DNA of 64,000 nucleotides. It comes from Paenibacillus sp. SC116. Its GTDB lineage: Bacteria; Bacillota; Bacilli; Paenibacillales; Paenibacillaceae. Position numbers and translations under genes: made by a program. Shown here piece after piece: positions 36,762-44,763 of this stretch. A model generated the notes under the pieces. The model saw only the letters and a list, made by a program, of their open reading frames with translations, did not search any database and was not told where the DNA came from. The DNA is taken from the NCBI RefSeq assembly GCF_024733555.1, contig NZ_JANIOF010000001.1:744001-808000 (forward strand). Direction: 5' to 3'. Positions within the stretch are counted from its first letter, which is position 1. Each line of letters opens with the position of its first letter.

Positions 36762-38798
36762 TTAGCAGCATACTTTCTTCGCAATTTCTAGCTTTTCTTT
36801 CAATACCTTCTCAAGCAGCGCCGCTTTTTGCACGACTTTCTCAACACTCAAATTAATAGATGCAAGCTCTTGGGCCGTAATTTGGTCATCCCTAAATGCC
36901 TCGATCGCTTTTTGTATTTTCACACGCTCTGCTTGTAAGATTTTCGCTAGGGCCAGCTCTTGCTGCGCTATGGATTCGAAAATTTGATTTTGCGCCTTGT
37001 TACAGTTCGTCTCCAGCCATGCTGTTATTGTGTTACTAGACGCGGTATCTTGACGCACGTCACTTCCTGGTTTCAACTGTATTTGATAGTCCACTTCTGC
37101 CTTGTTGTCGACTTTTTCTGGCAATGGACTTTGTACCGCTACTTGGAAAGTAATCACAGCCGATTGTTCAGGAAGCAAAGTGCCAATTGGAACTCCAGTT
37201 GTTATATCGCTTGACACAGGTATGCCGTTAACCGCAAGACTACCCGGCACAATCGCTGTTCCTGCTGGTACCGTATCTTTAATCGAAACGGCATCAACCG
37301 CTGTATCTCCGTTATTCGTAATATCAAGCGTATACGTAATGACATCTCCCACTTTGTCATAGACTGAGCGATCTTCGCTCTTCACCACATCTATTTGGAC
37401 ATGCTTAATGATCGTATCCGCCACATTGGAACTGTCAGACCCTGATGTAAGTGGAAGTCCCGCAGCGCTTTGATACTCATAATCAAGCGTACCTACATTG
37501 CTCACCTTTCCACTCGGCGGAACGCTAGTCACTTTCACTTTAAATACAATTTCAACTGGTCCTTCGATACTGACAGAACCGATATCGATGCCTGTAGTCG
37601 GATCTTCCCCTGGTCTTGCTTGTCCGTCTACCGTCACGCTATTCGGTACAAATTGCAGCTCATCCGGCAGAATATCTTTGAAAATAGCATTTTGCGCTTC
37701 TGCCAGTCCGCTATTTTCGACAAGAATCGTGTACGTTAACTCATCTCCGACAAGCGCGATATCTTGATCTACCTGTTTATCTATTTTAATGTCTGGACTG
37801 TTTACATCGATTTGAATGCCTAGCGCGGAGAGGACGAATCCATCCATATCCGTTTTGAAGCGTGCCGTTGCTGAAGTTTGAGAGATATTCATCGCATCTG
37901 AAATATCAACGTTTGTAATATCCCAGCCATAACGTTGTGAAGTTTGCTTTTGTCCTGGGGTCACATTGTTCGTCCCCTGTGTTCCACTTGTATCTAAATT
38001 GCCGCTGTCATCATTAATTTGCGAAGCGAAAAAGTTATCTACCGGGTTATTTGGGCCCGAGATCGCTTGTAAACTGCTTGGAGATGGACCGAACAAAAAC
38101 TGATCTTTCGTAATAAAGCTGTCGCCTTCAATCGCAGACAATAAAGCTCTCGCTTGAAATGGTTTGGACTCAGGCGTGCCAAAACCGTCAATCATCTGGT
38201 CTACTACATTTCCTCGCTCCACATTGGCGGTACCTACATATAGGTTCATATTGCGCGGTGGCAATGCATCATTTTTATATACAACAGCAAGGGTCCAGCC
38301 TGCTGCGTTGCTTTTACTTGGACGTAAAATCGTTGCTGGCACTCCATTCACTGTATACAACCCTGCTCCGCTTGCTTTTACAAGTGCGGTTACATTTGCC
38401 GAACGAATATAAAAGGTATGTTTTTCATGCACAACGGTTTGGGCGGTTGCGGAGTCAGGCGAAATGGTTTGAGCTGATCCGTTGGGGTCAATAAATGTGA
38501 CGGGTGTATCCAAATCCGCAGTCACATCTGATGTATTAAACTTGGCAGTTCCTCCCCAAATCAATTCGGCATACAGCACTTCGCTAGCTGCTGGAACTCT
38601 TAATTGAGCCTGTGAAGCATTTAGTTTCCAATCCCTTGTACTACCGGGTGGATAACCTGCCTCTTGCAAAGTGGGATCCAGCGTAATGAACGCACCAATG
38701 TCGTTGTAACTAGGATTGATCACCCCGAATCCTAAGGTGTTCCCAGTGAACGTCATCGCTCCATTAGTAGTCGTCGTATAACGGCGCAGTATTGGCAT
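36762..38798 (-). CDS. DUF11 protein with two repeats and Cys-helix module; first gene of the cluster
   Basis: A 678-residue protein: shared N-terminal domain (about 1-335; TTTTNGAMTFTGNTLGF, AELIWGGTAKF, FFASQINDDSGNLDTSG), two DUF11 repeats (about 336-460 and 461-592), and the C-terminal helical module (about 596-678, TNCNKAQN to AKKVCC). The ATG at 38798 has AAGGA eight bases upstream; the frame runs to 38999, but that part has no ribosome site and covers a terminator. No signal peptide is present. It lies 100 bases before the next DUF11 gene and probably heads the operon. Confidence 0.9.
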   Translation of the reverse strand: MPILRRYTTTTNGAMTFTGNTLGFGVINPSYNDIGAFITLDPTLQEAGYPPGSTRDWKLNASQAQLRVPAASEVLYAELIWGGTAKFNTSDVTADLDTPVTFIDPNGSAQTISPDSATAQTVVHEKHTFYIRSANVTALVKASGAGLYTVNGVPATILRPSKSNAAGWTLAVVYKNDALPPRNMNLYVGTANVERGNVVDQMIDGFGTPESKPFQARALLSAIEGDSFITKDQFLFGPSPSSLQAISGPNNPVDNFFASQINDDSGNLDTSGTQGTNNVTPGQKQTSQRYGWDITNVDISDAMNISQTSATARFKTDMDGFVLSALGIQIDVNSPDIKIDKQVDQDIALVGDELTYTILVENSGLAEAQNAIFKDILPDELQFVPNSVTVDGQARPGEDPTTGIDIGSVSIEGPVEIVFKVKVTSVPPSGKVSNVGTLDYEYQSAAGLPLTSGSDSSNVADTIIKHVQIDVVKSEDRSVYDKVGDVITYTLDITNNGDTAVDAVSIKDTVPAGTAIVPGSLAVNGIPVSSDITTGVPIGTLLPEQSAVITFQVAVQSPLPEKVDNKAEVDYQIQLKPGSDVRQDTASSNTITAWLETNCNKAQNQIFESIAQQELALAKILQAERVKIQKAIEAFRDDQITAQELASINLSVEKVVQKAALLEKVLKEKLEIAKKVCC

Positions 38799-38965
38799 TC
38801 TCTTCGTCCTTTCTTTCCCGAGTAAATGAGATTTACTTAAATTGTGTCCATCTAAACTCGTTTCTGTGAGATGGACTGTAAAGCATATTAGCTCGATTCG
38901 AAAAAGATAACCTGATAATTTTGGGAAAATAAGGGTTACCGTATACAGTATTTTTGAAAACGAAT

Positions 38966-38997
38966 ACAAAAAAGAGCGTAGGATATTCCCTACGCCC
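38966..38997 (-). terminator. Orphan minus-strand terminator upstream of the DUF11 cluster
   Basis: GCGTAGG (38976-38982) and CCTACGC (38989-38995) form a stem followed on the minus strand by six T. No minus-strand gene ends here; the next upstream gene is on the plus strand. It could attenuate the DUF11 transcript or end a small RNA. The remaining 340 bases of this gap show no other clear feature. Confidence 0.65.
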
Positions 38998-39139
38998 ATA
39001 ATATATTCATGTTATTTTTAGCAGCAAATTATGAAAAATTCGAATCTATAAATGAACCTCCATTTCCCCTGTTTTCAACTATATGAACATACTCATATTT
39101 AGTATAATAGTTTGGAAGAATGTAGAAGGAGGTGTTACC

Positions 39140-40765
39140 ATGCTCAAAAAAATAGCAACACTCTCTGCTGCTATGATGCTGTTTGCTGGTACAGGGAGTG
39201 TATTTGCGTATAGTGCTCAATTGAAACCGTACTCCGATGTGAAGAAGGATTGGGCGACAGATAGTATTTATAAACTTTCCGTAACAGGAGTTGTCTCCGG
39301 TATGGGCAATGGAAATTTTCAAGGAAATGGTGTTCTAACGAGAGAGGCGTTTGTAAAAATGCTAATGGCCGCTACTCCAAAGGTCACGGAAACTACTAAG
39401 CCCATGAAATTAAAAGATCTACAAGATCCTACTCACTGGTCCTATGACTATGTGCATCGCGCTTATGCTCAAGGACTTATCCAATTTATGATTACGAATC
39501 ATACATTTAAACCTAAAAATGAAATTACCAGAGAAGAAGTCGCTGTGCTTACAGGCAACTTGCTGCTTCAAGCAATGACGGAAGAAGAACGTAAAACATG
39601 GACGAATTCTGGATGGAAAACCGAGGCCAGCAATCGCCAGTTTGTTGATGCCAAGAACATGAATCCGAAGTATTTGCCAGAGCTCTACTACAGCTCCTCA
39701 CTAGGCGTTATGGTTGGCGATAAGACAGGTGCCTTCAGACCTGCTGCCTCTTTAACAAGAAAAGAAGCAGCATCCATTATAGAGCGTGTCATTAATGAAC
39801 GTATCAAAGATCAACCTCTATCAGGCATTGGCTATTATGCGATTGAATCTTTTAAGCAAGCCAATCAAATGAGTATGCTGAATGACGTGAAATTTGGTTG
39901 GTCTGAGTTATCTTATCCAGCCGACGGAACTGCTTCATTAGAAATGAAAAATGGTGAGTATGCGGTACCAAGCGGATGGGAAGCAGCAATCCAAATTGCA
40001 GATCAGAACCAGGTACAGAAAGAGCTTAGTATTTTCGCTCATAACGGCAAAGGTCAATTAAGCAAGTTCCTTAAGGATGTGCCTGCACAGCAAGCATTTA
40101 TTCAATCCGTGCAAACAGAACTGACGAATAATCCGTATGGATTTACAGGCATATCGGTTGATTTTGAGGGGATTAAGGAGGATTCAGAACAAGCTGCGTT
40201 TGTATCCTTTTTGCAGCAACTGAAACAGAATTTGAAAGGGTTTACGCTGTCTGTAGCTGTCCCGCCAACCAATTGGTATAAAGGCTACGATCTCAAATCT
40301 ATCGGTAAGCTTGCCGATCAAGTCATTCTAATGGCTTACGATTATACGCATGCAGAAAGTAAGCTACCTTCTGCTCCCCTGCCATTAGTCAATGAATCGA
40401 TACAAACAGCGCTTAAAGTCATTTCGAAAGAAAAGCTCGTATTAGGTATTTCCAAGCAAGCAAATCAGTGGATTACTCGTCCAGATGGAACGGTAGTTTC
40501 GGAACAACCAGCGATCAAATTAGTGGAGCAGCGAGCTACCAAACCAGGCAGCAAGGTAGAATTCGTAGCACCGTACTTCTTGAGCAAGATTACGTTCAAA
40601 GATGAACGCGGTAGTCATGAGATTTGGTATGAAGATGCGAAAAGCATTGAGCATAAAATATGGCTGGCTAAGTTTTATGGCTTACAAGGCGTATCCTTAT
40701 GGCATATGGGTAACTATACAGCAGCCGATTATGAGGTTGTAAAGAAGCATACGAATAGACGATAA
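39140..40765 (+). CDS. SLH-domain glycoside hydrolase family 18 protein
   Basis: A 541-residue secreted protein. A signal peptide (about 1-23) is followed by three S-layer homology domains (about 28-78, 88-140 and 165-218) that would bind secondary cell-wall polymer. The GH18 barrel (about 226-541) has the catalytic motif GISVDFEGI (Asp341, Glu343) and the late SLWHMGNY strand with the conserved Trp. This resembles YaaH/YvbX-type enzymes that act on peptidoglycan or chitin-like chains. The ATG at 39140 has AAGGAGG seven bases upstream. Monocistronic and divergent from the DUF11 cluster, so it is another surface protein. Confidence 0.92.
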   Translation: MLKKIATLSAAMMLFAGTGSVFAYSAQLKPYSDVKKDWATDSIYKLSVTGVVSGMGNGNFQGNGVLTREAFVKMLMAATPKVTETTKPMKLKDLQDPTHWSYDYVHRAYAQGLIQFMITNHTFKPKNEITREEVAVLTGNLLLQAMTEEERKTWTNSGWKTEASNRQFVDAKNMNPKYLPELYYSSSLGVMVGDKTGAFRPAASLTRKEAASIIERVINERIKDQPLSGIGYYAIESFKQANQMSMLNDVKFGWSELSYPADGTASLEMKNGEYAVPSGWEAAIQIADQNQVQKELSIFAHNGKGQLSKFLKDVPAQQAFIQSVQTELTNNPYGFTGISVDFEGIKEDSEQAAFVSFLQQLKQNLKGFTLSVAVPPTNWYKGYDLKSIGKLADQVILMAYDYTHAESKLPSAPLPLVNESIQTALKVISKEKLVLGISKQANQWITRPDGTVVSEQPAIKLVEQRATKPGSKVEFVAPYFLSKITFKDERGSHEIWYEDAKSIEHKIWLAKFYGLQGVSLWHMGNYTAADYEVVKKHTNRR

Positions 40766-40793
40766 ATAGGTTTATGAAAAAATGCAACAAAAT

Positions 40794-40841
40794 GGGTGAT
40801 CCAAATGTCATGGTACATGACGATGGAGACACCCTTTTTTA
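40794..40841 (+). terminator. Terminator after the SLH-GH18 gene
   Basis: GGGTG (40794-40798) pairs with CACCC (40830-40834), with an inner palindromic stretch around 40806-40820; six T follow. It overlaps the stop codon of the convergent MFS gene. Confidence 0.7.
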
Positions 40842-42107
40842 AGGTCCATTTGAGGACATACGTTCCTCTATTTCAGCGGTCGGCACCAAACCTTCCTCCT
40901 GCTGCTCTTTGCTTGGATGAATGGCAAACAAAGCAATGACGCAGCAAAGAAGTCCTGCACCTGTGAATATATAGAACACTAATCTATCGTTATCCAAAAA
41001 AAATGAAGTGATTAACGGACCTGCTGCTACGCCTATAAAACGCATACTGCTATATAAAGAAGTTATCGTCCCACGTTGCTTCTTATCTATCCCTTCTGTA
41101 ATTAAGGCATCAAGGCTAGGAAGAATGAGTCCAATACCTAGTCCTCCAATGGACAACAAAATCAGGTTCGTGAGCAAACTGGTCGTGTCCAGAAACAAAA
41201 ACATACCCATACTTCCGGTCAAGACCACTGCACCCGAAAAGTTAAACCACTTCATTTTGCACTTGTCAGTTCCAATTAATTTTCCAGTTATATACGATGC
41301 AATACAGACAGCACTTAACGGAATAGCCAGCAAAGCGCCTTTCTTAATCCCGTCAATCCCGTGCTTCAACTCCAACATGGTGGACATGTGATACAAAAAG
41401 CCAAACATAATATACATCGCGATTCCACCAATGGCGAAAATCGCATAGAGCCATCGTCCATCTTTATATAAAATATCACCAACATCATGAAGGAATGCTT
41501 TAAACGTGATCTTCTGCTGTTCATTCTTTTTTGGCACCTTCACAAAGATAGCGATGGCTGCAATTGAGATTAGGCAGAATAAAGGGATAATCGCAAGAGG
41601 TAGAAACCATACAACAAGCGTAAGTGCGGAACCTAATATGGGGCTCAGAACTTTCCCGAATGTGTTGGAAGTCTCAATCATACCAAGTGAACTGCTTACT
41701 TGTTCTTCACTCTTAAACATATCCCCAACTAACGGTATGACAATAGGAAAAGCTCCTGCTGCTCCTATGCCTTGAATGAAACGTCCAATAAGAATGCCAA
41801 TATAGGCTGCATGTTGTTCGAATTGCCATGCGGACCAACCTGATACAACCCCACCTATTGCTGCAATTGATAAGCCAATCACAATAATCAATTTACGACC
41901 ATAGCGGTCCGACAAGTAGCCGGCAATTGGTATACAGACAATAGATACAGCAGCATAAACGGTTATAATTAAGCTAGCCATGACTGAGGTAATGCCTAAT
42001 TTTTTCTGCATCAAGGGCAGCACGGGAATGAGCATCGAATTGGCCAACGTCATAATTAGCGGTATCGAGGCAAGTGCAACTAAGTCATGTTTCTTCTTGT
42101 CATCCAT
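40839..42107 (-). CDS. Major facilitator superfamily efflux transporter
   Basis: A 422-residue transporter with about twelve membrane segments. It opens with ALASIPLIMTLANSMLIPVLP, and the loop 2-3 motif GYLSDRYGRK is the DHA1 drug/H+ antiporter signature. Motif C-like glycine pairs (GIGAAGAFPIVIP) support export. The ATG at 42107 follows AGAGGATG by five bases. It is divergent from a TetR gene whose operator lies in the shared region, so TetR control is plausible. The substrate could be a drug or siderophore. Confidence 0.9.
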   Translation of the reverse strand: MDDKKKHDLVALASIPLIMTLANSMLIPVLPLMQKKLGITSVMASLIITVYAAVSIVCIPIAGYLSDRYGRKLIIVIGLSIAAIGGVVSGWSAWQFEQHAAYIGILIGRFIQGIGAAGAFPIVIPLVGDMFKSEEQVSSSLGMIETSNTFGKVLSPILGSALTLVVWFLPLAIIPLFCLISIAAIAIFVKVPKKNEQQKITFKAFLHDVGDILYKDGRWLYAIFAIGGIAMYIMFGFLYHMSTMLELKHGIDGIKKGALLAIPLSAVCIASYITGKLIGTDKCKMKWFNFSGAVVLTGSMGMFLFLDTTSLLTNLILLSIGGLGIGLILPSLDALITEGIDKKQRGTITSLYSSMRFIGVAAGPLITSFFLDNDRLVFYIFTGAGLLCCVIALFAIHPSKEQQEEGLVPTAEIEERMSSNGP

Positions 42108-42262
42108 TGATGCATCCTCTTTCTTAGTACCTAAGGATAAATACTTCATACTCCGATAAGGTAACCCTCTGAGCCGAGTTCTATTCCAGTATTACCTCAT
42201 ACTACACCATCACCCTTCTTTGACTTCGTTTGTAACCCACAAATTTTATGGTATACTTATAA

Positions 42263-42280
42263 AAACCGACTGGTTGGTTT
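42263..42280. promoter_or_regulatory. Candidate TetR operator, AAACCGAC-tg-GTTGGTTT
   Basis: An imperfect palindrome (seven of eight arm positions match) lies 15 bases upstream of the TetR start and just after a -10-like TATACT (42252-42257). AACCGACNNGTCGGTT-type palindromes are common TetR sites. Confidence 0.6.
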
Positions 42281-42295
42281 GGAATGGAGGGTGTT

Positions 42296-42826
42296 ATGAT
42301 CAATAAATCTGATTTATTAGCTGCTGCACTTAGAATTATTTATAAAGAAGGTATCAACAAATTTACGCTTGATGCCGTCGCTCTTGAGGCTGGCGTTAGT
42401 AAAGGTGGGCTCATTCACCACTTTAAGAACAAAGAAGAATTAATCAGAGCACTAAATGAACAGAGCTTGATGCGCTTTAAAGAACAATTGCTTGAGGAAT
42501 ATGAACGAACAAATAGCTATACGCAATCTTATGCTACCGCTACTTTTAAGCAATGGGATGATCCAGACCCGATAAACGCAGAACTTAGTATGCTGGCAGC
42601 TTTGGCGAATAAAAAGGACTTATTACATTTATGGGAGTCAGAATATCAAACGTTGAGGCAAAAAATGATTGAAGAGTTGGTCTCGACGGAAAATGGTCTT
42701 GCAATAAGACTTATATGCGATGGCCTCATTTTCTCAAAAATGTTTCATATCGATCCATTAACCCATGCGGAACAAGATAGTGTGCTGCAGTATATTGAGC
42801 GCTTAGTTCGAGACAATTCTGTATAA
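42296..42826 (+). CDS. TetR-family transcriptional regulator
   Basis: A 176-residue repressor. The HTH reads LAAALRIIYKEGINKFTLDAVALEAGVSKGGLIHHFKNKEELI. The C-terminal half fits a TetR_C-type ligand domain. The ATG at 42296 lies six bases after GGAGGG; the ATG at 42284 overlaps that site. It is followed 25 bases later by an Hfq paralogue in the same orientation and is divergent from an MFS transporter. Autoregulation through the palindrome at 42263-42280 is likely. Confidence 0.9.
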   Translation: MINKSDLLAAALRIIYKEGINKFTLDAVALEAGVSKGGLIHHFKNKEELIRALNEQSLMRFKEQLLEEYERTNSYTQSYATATFKQWDDPDPINAELSMLAALANKKDLLHLWESEYQTLRQKMIEELVSTENGLAIRLICDGLIFSKMFHIDPLTHAEQDSVLQYIERLVRDNSV

Positions 42827-42851
42827 TTTCGACTATTCGTAGGAGGATATT

Positions 42852-43088
42852 ATGAACGAAAAGAATGTAAATATACAGGAATACATCCTTAATCAATGCC
42901 GGAAAAATAAAATACCATTGACGATTCTTTTGAAAAATGGGGTTCCGATAGCAGGTACCTTGCTATGCTTTGATAGATTCACGATCCTTGTTCAGTCTGA
43001 CAGAAAGACGTCGTTACTATTCAAAAATATGATTTCAACAATAATACCGCTTGAAGCGATTGAATTGCCTATACATGAGGAGCCCTAA
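42852..43088 (+). CDS. hfq: Hfq-like RNA-binding protein (paralogue)
   Basis: A 78-residue Sm-fold protein. Sm1 covers LTILLKNGVPIAGTLLCFDRFTILV and Sm2 covers TSLLFKNMISTIIP. The proximal-face motif, YKHA in typical Hfq, is FKNM here, so the conserved His is replaced by Asn. The N-terminal NIQEYILNQ keeps the conserved Gln. AGGAGG lies six bases before the ATG, and a terminator overlaps the stop. The placement behind a TetR gene is unusual: main hfq genes usually lie near miaA. It is probably a second, locally regulated Hfq with altered RNA specificity. Confidence 0.88.
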   Translation: MNEKNVNIQEYILNQCRKNKIPLTILLKNGVPIAGTLLCFDRFTILVQSDRKTSLLFKNMISTIIPLEAIELPIHEEP

Positions 43089-43106
43089 TAGTTAGGGCTC
43101 TCTCTT
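43079..43106 (+). terminator. Terminator of the TetR-Hfq operon
   Basis: GAGCCCTAA (43079-43087) and TTAGGGCTC (43092-43100) form a perfect nine-base stem followed by TCTCTTCT. The Hfq stop codon lies inside the stem. Confidence 0.8.
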
Positions 43107-43142
43107 CTCTGTACGATAGACCATCATTTATAAACGAACATG

Positions 43143-43730
43143 TTACAACGACTTAACCATACGTACAAAGGTATAATGCATAAGTTTGAACTGACTCTGT
43201 TCTACATACCCAAGTTGATTGTATAGCCTTCTCGCTTTCTCATTGCTAGCATCCACTGTTAATGAGCATTTACGAAAACCATTCTCTCTCGCTAATTTTT
43301 CTGCCAAGTCCATCAATTTCGAACCGATTCCTTTACCACGGAATTTAGAATCTACACTCAGTGTCGTGATATAGTATTCATCATTCAACGCTTCTTTTGT
43401 TTTTAATAAGCTGCCTGCATGTTTGGCCACGTTTTTCAGCGTCTTTCCTGTAATAAAGGAAAAGCTACTTACTGCTGCACGCAGATTAAGCCGATCAAGA
43501 TTGCTCCCCGCAGCTGTTGTAAGAATACCTGCTACTTCTCCATCAATATCTACGACATACGTATATTCGCTGCTAAATCTCGTGCCTGTCTTCAAATACA
43601 GCGTTTGAACAAGCTCTGTGCTTCTCTCTGTGTTTAACTGCAATAAATCCCCCAGCCAATCCATCGCATCAAACATTAATTTTGCAGACTTCTTCGCATC
43701 TTGTGGGAGAGACTTTCTTATTGTCACCAT
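43143..43730 (-). CDS. GNAT-family N-acetyltransferase
   Basis: A 195-residue transferase. Motif A is YYITTLSVDSKFRGKGIGSKLMDLAEKLA (about 128-156), then CSLTVDASNEKARRLYNQLGY, the classic motif B. AGGAGG lies 11 bases upstream of the ATG. It follows a MarR gene by 42 bases on the same strand and is presumably controlled by it. Confidence 0.9.
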   Translation of the reverse strand: MVTIRKSLPQDAKKSAKLMFDAMDWLGDLLQLNTERSTELVQTLYLKTGTRFSSEYTYVVDIDGEVAGILTTAAGSNLDRLNLRAAVSSFSFITGKTLKNVAKHAGSLLKTKEALNDEYYITTLSVDSKFRGKGIGSKLMDLAEKLARENGFRKCSLTVDASNEKARRLYNQLGYVEQSQFKLMHYTFVRMVKSL

Positions 43731-43772
43731 ATAGCTGATTACCTCCTGAATACGATCTACAGCGAATCGCTG

Positions 43773-44210
43773 TTATTTAGCTAGCAGGATCGTCTTAACT
43801 TTTTTAAACGTATGAATAAATTGTTCGATTTCTTCTTCAGATACATCTGATAATAACGTTTTAAAATAGGTGAAGGTCAGCTCATTTGCATCCTTCGTTG
43901 CGGCTAATCCTTTATCCGTAATAACAACATGCTTAATGCGATGGTCATCGTTTATTTGTTCAAATCGAACAAAGTCTTTTTGAATTAACTTTTTCAATCG
44001 ATTGGAAGTAGCGCTTTTATGTCCACCTTGAAGCTCAGTAATTTCAGTGGATGTTAAAGGCCCCTTCGTACTTAGCAAGTCTAACAGCCTCACCTGTTCT
44101 ACAGATAATTCTTTAAAAATATCTAATTTCAGCTCATTCATAATGTGTGTTGTTCCATAGATCATAACTTCTTCAAAGAGCTGTATCGCTTCACATAATT
44201 TTTTATCCAC
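43773..44210 (-). CDS. MarR-family transcriptional regulator
   Basis: A 145-residue winged-helix regulator. The DNA-binding core reads GPLTSTEITELQGGHKSATSNRLKKLIQKDFV, then the wing INDDHRIKHVVITDKG. The start is a GTG at 44210 with AGGGGG nine bases upstream. It heads a two-gene operon with a GNAT enzyme. An inverted repeat just upstream is a likely autoregulatory operator. The inducing ligand is unknown. Confidence 0.9.
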   Translation of the reverse strand: MDKKLCEAIQLFEEVMIYGTTHIMNELKLDIFKELSVEQVRLLDLLSTKGPLTSTEITELQGGHKSATSNRLKKLIQKDFVRFEQINDDHRIKHVVITDKGLAATKDANELTFTYFKTLLSDVSEEEIEQFIHTFKKVKTILLAK

Positions 44211-44233
44211 TAAAGTTTACCCCCTAAACAATT

Positions 44234-44256
44234 ATTAGTTTACCCCATCAACTAAT
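44234..44256. promoter_or_regulatory. Candidate MarR operator, ATTAGTT-n9-AACTAAT
   Basis: Perfect seven-base arms (44234-44240 and 44250-44256) lie 24-46 bases upstream of the MarR start, the usual place for autoregulation. Confidence 0.5.
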
Positions 44257-44512
44257 TGGTGTCAAATATCATGAAAAAGCGCTTCCTGCAAGGAAATCGT
44301 GAGGCGCCCTCACATACACGTTCCCTTGTTAATAGTAAGACTATTGATATGTCTGTATGCGAACTTGCGCGGTTTCTCATTTTGACTTATACTTTAGTAC
44401 ATTAATAAATGGAACGTTGAAGATATATTCATTATTACACGTACGGACTTATATAATAATATTCGTAAGATAGTAGAAGAAAAAGCGAAATGCGCGAAAG
44501 GAGAGTATCCAA

Positions 44513-44641
44513 ATGAAGAAACGATCATTGCAATCTTTGTCTAAAGGCACAGGATACTCTACCGCTGTTTTCTTTGAATACGCTAATCACGGGATACGTA
44601 TGTCCAAATTGGATATAAGCGACTTCTATCTTAAGTGTTAA
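44513..44641 (+). CDS. Leader peptide (42 residues) upstream of the attenuator
   Basis: A short frame, MKKRSLQSLSKGTGYSTAV through ISDFYLKC, has a strong AAAGGAG ten bases upstream of its ATG, so it should be translated. It ends 27 bases before the first arm of the attenuator. Position and size fit a leader peptide whose translation decides whether the downstream gene is transcribed. It has no run of a single amino acid, so the signal is more likely a ribosome-stalling compound than starvation. It is too short for ordinary gene calling and its sequence is not one I recognise. Confidence 0.65.
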   Translation: MKKRSLQSLSKGTGYSTAVFFEYANHGIRMSKLDISDFYLKC

Positions 44642-44667
44642 CGTCTTAGGATACAGTGGAACGAAAC

Positions 44668-44736
44668 ACCACAGGTCGCTACCCTGTGGTTCATTATTTT
44701 GACATGTACACCGCAGGGTTCCTGTGGTGTTTTTTT
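44668..44736 (+). promoter_or_regulatory. Transcription attenuator with mutually exclusive hairpins
   Basis: Four segments can pair in two ways. Segment 1 (ACCACAGG, 44668-44675) pairs with segment 2 (CCTGTGGT, 44683-44690). Segment 3 (ACACCGCAGG, 44708-44717) pairs with segment 4 (CCTGTGGTGT, 44721-44730) to form a 10-base terminator with one G-U pair and a T run to 44736. Alternatively segment 2 (ACCCTGTGGT, 44681-44690) pairs with segment 3 (ACCGCAGGGT, 44710-44719) over ten bases, destroying the terminator. This is the classic logic of ribosome-controlled attenuation. Confidence 0.8.
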
Positions 44737-44763
44737 ATTATTTAAAAAGAGGAGAAATGGACA

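Noticed and set aside
38799-38999. 67-residue N-terminal extension of the first DUF11 gene as a possible signal peptide
   Set aside because: The extended frame is hydrophobic in places but has no ribosome site, covers an orphan terminator, and the paralogues start at the MPxxxR position.
39029-39322. 97-residue minus-strand frame opposite the start of the SLH-GH18 gene
   Set aside because: It overlaps the signal-peptide and SLH coding region, has no family likeness and no good ribosome site; it is a shadow frame.
44656-44745. GTG-started frame running through the attenuator hairpins
   Set aside because: The ribosome site is weak and badly spaced, and the hairpin pairing explains the sequence better than coding does.
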